Part shown: positions 19,208 to 25,614 of the stretch, piece after piece
Layout: every line of letters begins with the position of its first letter
Position numbering within the stretch: the stretch's first letter is position 1
Virus record (IMG/VR): IMGVR_UViG_3300043774_000981
Span: 1-25,614 of that record
Source: a virus
Length of the DNA stretch: 25,614 bases
Strand: one strand, 5' to 3'
Notes under the pieces: generated by a model
What the model was told of the DNA's origin: nothing
Database searches by the model: none
The model's input: only the letters and a program-made list of their open reading frames with translations
Translations under genes and position numbers: made by a program

Positions 19208-20052
19208 TATTGAAATAATTCGTCGAATTTATCTGATGAGTTTGTATTCAAACTAAATGATTTATCTTCAGTAGAAGGTGCCTGAGCTAAAGTCTCCCAT
19301 TCTGGTGATACTGCTGGAACTGGATCTGCAGGTGTTGGAGCCGGTGCAGCAGGTGCTGCTTGTTCTTCTTCAGCTTCTGGGTTTAGCCATTTAGCTAATA
19401 GTTCCTTAATATCATTGTATTCGCGTTTGCGATTAATAGTCATGATATCAGGTTGTTCTTCTAGCCACTTATTAATCTGATTAATATCTTCAGAAATTGG
19501 TGATGCTTTTGGACGAGGACGTAATGTACAACTAACTACTTTACGACCAGCAACTTCAGCGTGTACAGCATCGATTTTAAAGTCAAATCCTTCTTGGATA
19601 TCAGTAAAATCACCGTAATCTTCATCAGCCGCAAATCCTAGTAATGATTTGTATACTTCCTTACCAAATTCCCATAAACGAACGCCTAAATGCTCTTCGC
19701 CACGAACAATAACAGGAACAAATACACGCATCTTTGGATCTAACTTCTTGGCTAATGCCCAGTTGTCGCGATCTTTTGACTGACGTAATTTTGCTGCAAA
19801 TTCCATGATTGGATCTGCTTCTCCAAAGTTGTTTAGAGCCAATACTGGTCCTTTAGCAAATCCATAGTGGAAATATACTTCCTTGAATGGGTTTTGCTTA
19901 TTCGCTTTTGCGGGTACGATGCGAATCGTATAATTGCCTACCTGAGGCTTCCAGAACACTTTCGTGTAGTCGATTTTTTCGTAAGTCTTACCACCACTGT
20001 TTTTGGGTGCGTTAAGATTACCTAATTTTTGCTTTAATAAAGCTAAATCCAT
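19207..20052 (-). CDS. gp32-like single-stranded DNA-binding protein
   Basis: This is a 281-residue protein. The core includes VGNYTIRIVPAKANKQNPFKE, HYGF and SLLGFAADEDYGDFTDIQEG, the pattern of T4 gp32-type OB-fold proteins. The four zinc ligands of T4 gp32 are not visible: there is one Cys only (VVSCTLRPRP). A Pro/Ala-rich linker (AAPAAPAPTPADPVPA, around 234-250) leads to an acidic tip ending DKFDELFQ, the usual partner-binding tail. It leads the replication operon, with the promoter-like motif 35 nt upstream. Confidence 0.9.
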   Translation of the reverse strand: MDLALLKQKLGNLNAPKNSGGKTYEKIDYTKVFWKPQVGNYTIRIVPAKANKQNPFKEVYFHYGFAKGPVLALNNFGEADPIMEFAAKLRQSKDRDNWALAKKLDPKMRVFVPVIVRGEEHLGVRLWEFGKEVYKSLLGFAADEDYGDFTDIQEGFDFKIDAVHAEVAGRKVVSCTLRPRPKASPISEDINQINKWLEEQPDIMTINRKREYNDIKELLAKWLNPEAEEEQAAPAAPAPTPADPVPAVSPEWETLAQAPSTEDKSFSLNTNSSDKFDELFQ

Positions 20053-20087
20053 AATATAACTATTTAAGTTTTAAAAATTGTACTCAG

Positions 20088-20104
20088 TAAATGTAATTGA
20101 GAAA
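20088..20104 (-). promoter_or_regulatory. Promoter-like 17-bp motif, copy ahead of gp32
   Basis: The minus strand reads TTTCTCAATTACATTTA, 35 nt before the gp32 ATG. It begins inside the 3' arm of the hairpin at 20102-20132. Confidence 0.6.
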
Positions 20105-20132
20105 TCCTACAGATTAATTATTCTGTGGATTT
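20102..20132 (-). terminator. Hairpin over the stop of the 144-residue gene
   Basis: AAATCC-ACAGA pairs with TCTGT-A-GGATTT as an 11-bp stem with one bulged A around an 8-nt loop. It includes the last codons and stop of the upstream gene. No T run follows, so it may be a transcript-end stabiliser or weak terminator rather than a classical one. Confidence 0.45.
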
Positions 20133-20541
20133 TTGTTTGAATGATATTTAAATCATTACTTTGAATTAATAAGATTGAATTTTTATAATCCAACCAGGTA
20201 ATACGGAAATTAGTATCTAATATACCGTTGTTTAAAGACTTTATTAATGCGTTTAATGCATTTATTGTATATAACGTATTTGACTCTTTTTTACGATGTA
20301 GCAATATTGTGTTAGGTAACACTGATTGTTGCTCCATATTAAATGTATCTATATTATAAGTGCAAACATATTCTTCAGTCGACAGCGATTCTAATACAAA
20401 TATTTTAGAATATAAAATAGTATATTTAGTCGTTAAAGTATTTAGAGTATTGTCTAATTCTTCAGGAGCCGTGAATGTGCAGAATAGCTTATTAGCCATT
20501 AAAAATGTATTATTAAATAAATCGTAACTTAAGTCCAACAT
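20107..20541 (-). CDS. Unknown protein downstream of the DNA polymerase
   Basis: This is a 144-residue protein with three repeated-looking strand/helix units. Visible features are FCTFTAPEELDNTLNTL (about 20-36), LHRKKESNTLYTINALNALIKSLNNG (81-106) and ITWLDYKNSILLIQ. An internal ATG at residue 15 (MANKLFCTF, 20499) is a second possible start. It lies 11 nt after the polymerase and shares its promoter-like motif, so a replication-related role is plausible but unproven. Confidence 0.65.
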   Translation of the reverse strand: MLDLSYDLFNNTFLMANKLFCTFTAPEELDNTLNTLTTKYTILYSKIFVLESLSTEEYVCTYNIDTFNMEQQSVLPNTILLHRKKESNTLYTINALNALIKSLNNGILDTNFRITWLDYKNSILLIQSNDLNIIQTKIHRIINL

Positions 20542-20552
20542 AAATATACGGT

Positions 20553-21854
20553 TTATTCTATTTCTGCGTAGTTGTGTCCAGACTTCGTGGAGTAATTAAA
20601 TTTTAGTAGTGAAGTTATGCTATCTAATAAATTCTCTGACGAATCATAATCCAATAATATAGAATCGTATGTGTATAGTATAATTTTTGTATTTTTATCT
20701 TTAAGTAAATTTACCACAGCTGAAAACTGAACTACGTTAAATATAGTTTCGGTATTTTGTACAATATAATTAAGTAACTTTTGTGGTGTTGGATTTTCAA
20801 TCATTTCTTTAGTGAAACGCTTACCGAATTGTGTACCAATCACACCATTATCAGCATCATTCCATAATTTATTTGTATATTCATACACGTATTTGAAAAA
20901 TGTTTTATCTTGATATTCTTTTTTAATACCACCATATAACTGCTGAAATACTAATTCTTTGATAGTTTCAGGTGTTGAACCAGGAATGAAATTTGATATA
21001 AATTCATATATACTAGATGTAGTAAAACCATAATTAATTAATCTAGCGATAATAGTTGGGTGATATGCTTTAAAGTCAATCTCAACTAACTTATCGTTTT
21101 TAGGAATAAAGGCAGCACGTTCACCGTTTGTTTTATTTAAAGCAGCAAAATTAATCCCATTAAATGCATTTGATGGTCTGCCAGTTAATGTATTTAAATT
21201 ATACTGTGTATATATTTTACCTTTAGATATTGAAAATTTAGGGTTAGGTAATGTTTTAAAGTGCTCAATGAATGGTTCTTTTGATAGTTTAATACCTTGT
21301 TTTTCAATATTATAAAATAATGGAGCAACGTAGTGATTTAAAAATGCATATGGCTCTAAATCCTCACTAATTTTATTTATAGTTTGTTCAATATGATCAT
21401 ATATGTTTTCATATTTTTCGTAATGTTTTGCTATAGGAATTAATGTTGATGGTGCTTCAGTATAGTATTTACGTTTAAAATCCGTTTCAACTTTTGATTC
21501 GTATTGTTCAATATTAATTTCTTGAAAATGTTGATATGAATTAATCAGTTGCACATCAATTAATTGAGGAGACAACGTAGGGAAATGGTGTAACACCGCT
21601 TTCTTATCTAATGTGTATAGATTATTGACTTTAGATAGTTTAGCGAGTATATCGGTGATTGATAACGATAATGATTCTGAATGATTGACACACAGAATAT
21701 ATCCTTTATGGCCTTTAATCCACCGAACATAAATTAAGCTAATGTTTTGTAAAGCAGGATGGTAGTTTTCATTCGTTGGAATTATATGAATGAATGTATC
21801 TTCACCAATATGTAACTGATCTAATTGATCTTGTTTTTCAATAATATAAAACAT
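20553..21854 (-). CDS. Compact family A DNA polymerase
   Basis: This is a 433-residue polymerase. The palm and fingers carry TLTGRPS (222-228), motif A EIDFKAYHP (Asp260), an O-helix-like KELVFQQLYGG (Lys299, Tyr307, Gly308), the Gln366 region YIVQNTETIF, and motif C LYTYDSILLDY with Asp397, where the usual HDE reads YDS. The first 110 residues look like a remnant 3'-5' exonuclease fold, but the DTE metal motif is not visible. E. coli Pol I is more than twice as long and T7 gp5 is about 700 residues. T4 itself uses a family B polymerase. It is the only DNA polymerase in the window and heads its own short operon. Confidence 0.85.
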   Translation of the reverse strand: MFYIIEKQDQLDQLHIGEDTFIHIIPTNENYHPALQNISLIYVRWIKGHKGYILCVNHSESLSLSITDILAKLSKVNNLYTLDKKAVLHHFPTLSPQLIDVQLINSYQHFQEINIEQYESKVETDFKRKYYTEAPSTLIPIAKHYEKYENIYDHIEQTINKISEDLEPYAFLNHYVAPLFYNIEKQGIKLSKEPFIEHFKTLPNPKFSISKGKIYTQYNLNTLTGRPSNAFNGINFAALNKTNGERAAFIPKNDKLVEIDFKAYHPTIIARLINYGFTTSSIYEFISNFIPGSTPETIKELVFQQLYGGIKKEYQDKTFFKYVYEYTNKLWNDADNGVIGTQFGKRFTKEMIENPTPQKLLNYIVQNTETIFNVVQFSAVVNLLKDKNTKIILYTYDSILLDYDSSENLLDSITSLLKFNYSTKSGHNYAEIE

Positions 21855-21870
21855 AGTATAACCTTTTTAA

Positions 21871-21887
21871 TGAATGTAGTTAAGAAA
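21871..21887 (-). promoter_or_regulatory. Promoter-like 17-bp motif, copy ahead of the polymerase
   Basis: The minus strand reads TTTCTTAACTACATTCA directly after the stop of the structural gene and 16 nt before the polymerase ATG. It overlaps a perfect 6-bp hairpin GTAGTT-TCTT-AACTAC (21876-21891). Confidence 0.6.
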
Positions 21888-22433
21888 CTACAAATTAACA
21901 AACGTTTTTAGTCCTGGTATTATTTTATCCCCTTCTTCAATTTGTTGTTGTAAATCAGGAATTGAAAAGTTAATTGCGGTTATTTTATATAATGGGTCTC
22001 GTTGTAATGATGTTATAGTATTTTTATTTGATTCCTCGTCTTTTATTTCTTTAATAATATTATTAGGATCATTAGTTTTTTTTGCAAAATAGTATATTCC
22101 AGATCTAAGTTGTACTTCATTAGATTGTTTTGGCTTAGAAGGAATATATTTTTCAGCTAAATTTTTAGCATTATCTACATTTTGTTTAACTAGATTATAA
22201 GCTGCGGTTCCTAATCCTACAGAAGCAATAATACTAGCAAAAGGATTAAATTTTGCACTTACTTCATCTAATGGAACTGGTTGTGGGTAAGATTTATCGT
22301 TTTCACCAGCATAAGCAACACCACTTATTATATGATATTTTCCTGAATAAGGTAATCCGCTATCAGCATATACAAACTCCCCATCTTTAGCGGGAATATT
22401 TACTGTTATTAATGATCTTGGTTTTCTTGACAT
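21888..22433 (-). CDS. Structural-type protein next to the baseplate gene
   Basis: This is a 181-residue protein. It contains YADSGLPYSGKYHIISGVAYAG near residues 22-44, similar to a G-Y-H...G...YTG pattern in phage virion proteins. A hydrophobic segment (FASIIASVGLGTAAYNLV, about 65-82) and a long charged middle follow. The gene starts 1 nt after the baseplate/lysozyme gene, so a virion role (baseplate or neck) is likely. The exact identity is unknown. Confidence 0.6.
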   Translation of the reverse strand: MSRKPRSLITVNIPAKDGEFVYADSGLPYSGKYHIISGVAYAGENDKSYPQPVPLDEVSAKFNPFASIIASVGLGTAAYNLVKQNVDNAKNLAEKYIPSKPKQSNEVQLRSGIYYFAKKTNDPNNIIKEIKDEESNKNTITSLQRDPLYKITAINFSIPDLQQQIEEGDKIIPGLKTFVNL

Positions 22434-22434
22434 T

Positions 22435-25400
22435 TTATCTATTAAATACTTCAGCTTCTTTATTTCTTCTTTTTATTAATCCTTCTAATACTTGACCACC
22501 GGCAGTGATAGGACCTTTACGAATATAATTTGATGCCGCATAATAATCCCCACTTTTTAAAGATATAACAATATTATCTCGTAACGATCCTACATTATAC
22601 GCGTAACTCACTAATGCTGCTTTTTGTGTATCTTTTAATTTATTCCATATTAATTGTCCAATCTGTTTAATAACTATTGGGGCGTATATACTTTTAATAC
22701 TATATTCTAAAGTATCAATAGCTTGTTTTTTAGTAAATGTTGTATCTTTTGTTACATCTAAAACAGAACCATTAATAACTATTTTATCACTTCCATACCC
22801 CCCACGATATTTAGTTTGATCTATTTTAGCCTTATCTAAAAATCCTTCCATTGAAGATATTAAAGTGGATGCTATTTTTACCCAATCTCCCGTTAAATTT
22901 AGGGCTTTTAACTCATTTAATGCACTATCTACAGTAGATTTAGAATATACTGTTTTTTCATTTGTTAATGGATCATAATCTACTATTAATTTTATATCAT
23001 AATCTTTTACGGTATCATCCCTTTCTTCTTTAGGAATAACAAATGGATACCCTTCTAATGTTGTATCCCATACATTGTTATTTATGGAATGAGCTACATT
23101 TACAACAATATAACCTACATCAACCCCACTAATTGTTCCTTTATAAGATTGTGGTAAAAATGTTTTATCAACATTAAACAAGTTTCCAATTATAAATCCG
23201 GCTAACCCATCTAATGTTAATGATATTTTAGTAGGTAGAAAGGATTTATTTTTATTTCCGGTAGATTTAACTGAAGTGAAAAAGTTAATAATTTCTTTTA
23301 ATGCATCTTTATTAGCTATAGCATCTTTAGCTTCAAATCTTCCAGGAGTATTAATATTTACATCTCCTCTAAATGTATTAAAGAATTTTGCTAGTACTGA
23401 TAATGCTGATGTAAAATTAACTATTTGAACTCCCTTATTAACAATTGCGCCTCCTAATGAATATATTGGTGAATCTTTTTTAGGAATAACTCTATCCGTT
23501 ATGCCAGTATTATATGATACTAATGTACTATTATCTAACCCATATGATCCCGCATCTGCTTGGGCTGAAATAGCAATCATAGATGCTTGATTAGCAAATA
23601 TTTGTGATTCTAATTTTAAGTCCTTTATGATTGATTTATTACTTCCTATTTCAAAAGTAAATGGTGTGTCATTTTTATTTAAATTAACATAATTTAAATC
23701 TATAATACGGCCAATTCCATCCCTATCATCAATATGAATTTCAAAATTATTAACATTACCTAATGATATCTGTACTTCTTGTAGTACTGCTTTTAAATAA
23801 TTAAGTAGTAATAAACTATTTTTACCGGATGGGTCTTGTTGGCGTAATGATGGATCCTTAGCCATTTTATATAAAAACTTAGTATTTAAGTATATATTAC
23901 CTATAGTTCCAAATGTATGATCACCACTTTTTTCTCTAAAATCTTTTTTTAATCTTTTAAAAACTTTTTCCATCCACCATCTTCCAGATAAACTAGCTGA
24001 TGTAGTGATTTGGTTTGTTGCTTCTTTTGTTTTTATAAGATCTTCAGTTAATTTTGTATTTTGATTTACATAATCATCTATTGGTTGTAAATTAGATACA
24101 TTATATTCATATACTGCTTTAGCATAAGGACCCCATTTACTCCCTTTTATAAAAACTAAATCATTAACTGTACCCGGTGAATTATCATCAAAAACATTTT
24201 TAAAATACTGAACAAATTCTTTACCTTTTGCTTTTAGAATACTTTCTGAAAGGTCAGATGGTTTATCAGGTAATGGATAATTTGCAAAAGTATAAGTATT
24301 AGCGGCTCTTTTTATTGTTTCAAAACCTCCTCTTACCCAAATATAATGCTCATTAAATAATTTAGCAAATTCCTCAGGTTTAATTTTTAATGATGCTCCT
24401 TTATTTCCTATTAATTCTAAAATATTTTGAGTTTTAAACATATTAAAATTAGAGTCATTAATTAATTTTCTTAAAACCTCTACAACTAAATTTTTTATAG
24501 GATTATTTACAATAAACCCAGTTATTTTACCTACTTCTTGTGGTGTAGGTTCTATCCAATTAGTATCAATACTAATATTAGATAATATAGTTAGCCAAGT
24601 ATCATTATTTATTAAGCAAACATCAGGATCAACAGATGTCATTAATGTATTATATAAACAATATAATGGTTCGTTTCCTTTCCCTAAATACCCCCTATCT
24701 TTAACAGATAATGATGTTAAGGGGGAGTTTGAATTATCTGGGTTAACAGCAATTATATATGTGTTAAGCAATTCTACAAAACTTTCTAAAGTAATATAAA
24801 CATCAGAAGATAAAATATCACTTTTTATAATTTTATAATCTGGATCTTCATTGTTTGATACATAATCAATTATAGCGTAATCTATACTTCTTGATACTAT
24901 GCGATTTATACTTTCGTAAAATTTTAATGAATCTACAGTATTGGGCGAACCATATAATGGTTTAGTTGTTACATTAGGAATTGTAATATTTCCTGCACCT
25001 GCGTTTATAATAGGAGCAGCAGCAGCTACACCAGATGCTATACTACATAATCTAAAAGTTTCATATATTAATCCTGATAATATATTCTGTGAATATTCTT
25101 CATTTATTCTATTATAACTTATTAATCGCTCGTATTTAATATTTCCCCCATTATATAAATTTATCGGATCATGAAGTAGTCCTGTAAATTTGGGGAGATT
25201 TGATTTAGTTGCAACAACGTTTGGATTGACACTAGTATTAACTGTAGATCCTGAAGATGTAGTGGATAAGGAATTTACTAATGATGTAAAATCTACTAAT
25301 CCAACACTATAATTTACTTTTAATGATTCTAATATCTCACCAGTAGATATAATTTCGGTTTTACAATCATACCCACCATCTCCACGAGCATTCCATGCAT

Positions 25401-25614
25401 AATTAGTAATATATCCAAATAATGAATCGTAGTGGCCTTTAGAGTCTGTAGATCGTTTATGTAAATCATTTAAATAAGAATGTAGATCAACATTTTGCTG
25501 AGTAAAAAAGTCATCTTTATATCTTATTGGATTTAATTTACCATCTTCAAAATATGTATTTCTTCCAAATTCTAATAACACAGTATATCCTGGTCGCATA
25601 TACAATGTTTCTAA
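22435..25614 (-). CDS. Baseplate hub/tail lysozyme-like protein (N-terminus outside window)
   Basis: The frame is still open at the right edge (LETLYMRPG...), so the true start lies upstream; the visible part is about 1,059 codons. The N-terminal part (YMRPGYTVLLEFGRNTYF, then YDSLFGYITNYAWNARGDGGYDC and ESLKVNYSVGLVDF) follows a repeated layout of long phage baseplate/hub proteins. The last 140 residues are a GH24 (T4 lysozyme-like) domain: SSMEGFLDKAKIDQ has the Glu and Asp at the right spacing, and the end GLIKRRNKEAEVF is the family's signature helix. The usual catalytic Thr of TIGYGH is not conserved (RGGYGS). The role would be cell-wall degradation at the tail tip during entry, as for T4 gp5. 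Confidence 0.82.
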   Translation of the reverse strand, partial: LETLYMRPGYTVLLEFGRNTYFEDGKLNPIRYKDDFFTQQNVDLHSYLNDLHKRSTDSKGHYDSLFGYITNYAWNARGDGGYDCKTEIISTGEILESLKVNYSVGLVDFTSLVNSLSTTSSGSTVNTSVNPNVVATKSNLPKFTGLLHDPINLYNGGNIKYERLISYNRINEEYSQNILSGLIYETFRLCSIASGVAAAAPIINAGAGNITIPNVTTKPLYGSPNTVDSLKFYESINRIVSRSIDYAIIDYVSNNEDPDYKIIKSDILSSDVYITLESFVELLNTYIIAVNPDNSNSPLTSLSVKDRGYLGKGNEPLYCLYNTLMTSVDPDVCLINNDTWLTILSNISIDTNWIEPTPQEVGKITGFIVNNPIKNLVVEVLRKLINDSNFNMFKTQNILELIGNKGASLKIKPEEFAKLFNEHYIWVRGGFETIKRAANTYTFANYPLPDKPSDLSESILKAKGKEFVQYFKNVFDDNSPGTVNDLVFIKGSKWGPYAKAVYEYNVSNLQPIDDYVNQNTKLTEDLIKTKEATNQITTSASLSGRWWMEKVFKRLKKDFREKSGDHTFGTIGNIYLNTKFLYKMAKDPSLRQQDPSGKNSLLLLNYLKAVLQEVQISLGNVNNFEIHIDDRDGIGRIIDLNYVNLNKNDTPFTFEIGSNKSIIKDLKLESQIFANQASMIAISAQADAGSYGLDNSTLVSYNTGITDRVIPKKDSPIYSLGGAIVNKGVQIVNFTSALSVLAKFFNTFRGDVNINTPGRFEAKDAIANKDALKEIINFFTSVKSTGNKNKSFLPTKISLTLDGLAGFIIGNLFNVDKTFLPQSYKGTISGVDVGYIVVNVAHSINNNVWDTTLEGYPFVIPKEERDDTVKDYDIKLIVDYDPLTNEKTVYSKSTVDSALNELKALNLTGDWVKIASTLISSMEGFLDKAKIDQTKYRGGYGSDKIVINGSVLDVTKDTTFTKKQAIDTLEYSIKSIYAPIVIKQIGQLIWNKLKDTQKAALVSYAYNVGSLRDNIVISLKSGDYYAASNYIRKGPITAGGQVLEGLIKRRNKEAEVFNR

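Noticed and set aside
1-25614. CRISPR array, insertion sequence, transposase or integrase
   Set aside because: No regularly spaced direct repeats, terminal inverted repeats or matching protein motifs were seen on either strand.

Overview
This 25.6 kb window is a stretch of a T4-like (myovirus-type) double-stranded DNA phage genome. The bases are about two-thirds A+T and genes are packed with 1-8 nt start/stop overlaps. All but one of the genes I support lie on the minus strand, so transcription runs from high to low coordinates. The host is most likely a Bacteroidota (flavobacterium-like) bacterium. This is an inference from signal peptides ending in TAQ or QAQ, A-rich leaders without a Shine-Dalgarno sequence, and repeated elements containing a TAnnTTyA box that resembles the Bacteroidota -7 promoter box.

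Layout from right to left, in the direction of transcription: (1) 25614-21888, virion genes. These are a very long baseplate/hub-like protein with a C-terminal GH24 lysozyme-like domain, cut by the window edge, and a small structural-type protein. (2) 21854-20107, a compact family A DNA polymerase with no recognisable proofreading site, plus a conserved-looking unknown. (3) 20052-15361, replication and recombination: gp32-like ssDNA-binding protein, UvsX/RecA, two tiny proteins, a 5'-3' exonuclease and a DnaB/gp41-like helicase. (4) 15303-12353, dNTP supply: thioredoxin and class I ribonucleotide reductase NrdB and NrdA. (5) 12332-8163, a 7-deazaguanine DNA-modification cluster (DpdA-like transglycosylase, QueD, QueC, QueE) with small overlapping genes between queC and queE. 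(6) 7946-3837, an auxiliary metabolic operon with heme oxygenase, a ferredoxin-dependent bilin reductase (PcyA/PcyX/PebS family), thymidylate synthase, a secreted DNA/RNA nuclease and small proteins. (7) 3786-2269, two small genes and then nine tRNAs (Tyr, Pro, Trp, Cys, His, Ser, Thr, Glu, Gln), with two structured spacers that look like non-tRNA RNAs. (8) 2253-1, small membrane or coiled-coil proteins, a secreted CsgG-like protein and a secreted adhesin-like protein cut by the left edge, plus one small plus-strand gene at 1595-1756.

Nine copies of a 17-bp minus-strand motif, consensus TTTCYTnATTAyATTyA, mark most operon boundaries and are probably the phage's own promoters. Each sits just after, or overlaps, the stop codon of the preceding gene. 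Several are joined to a small hairpin.

The most notable points are: a heme-to-bilin pathway in a phage that seems to infect a non-phototrophic Bacteroidota host; a preQ0-type DNA modification set whose QueC lacks its zinc cysteines, with a possible pseudoknot in the queC leader; a minimal Pol A in a T4-like replication module; the promoter-like repeat; and structured RNAs in the tRNA cluster. All protein identities rest on motif reading by eye; no database search was run.
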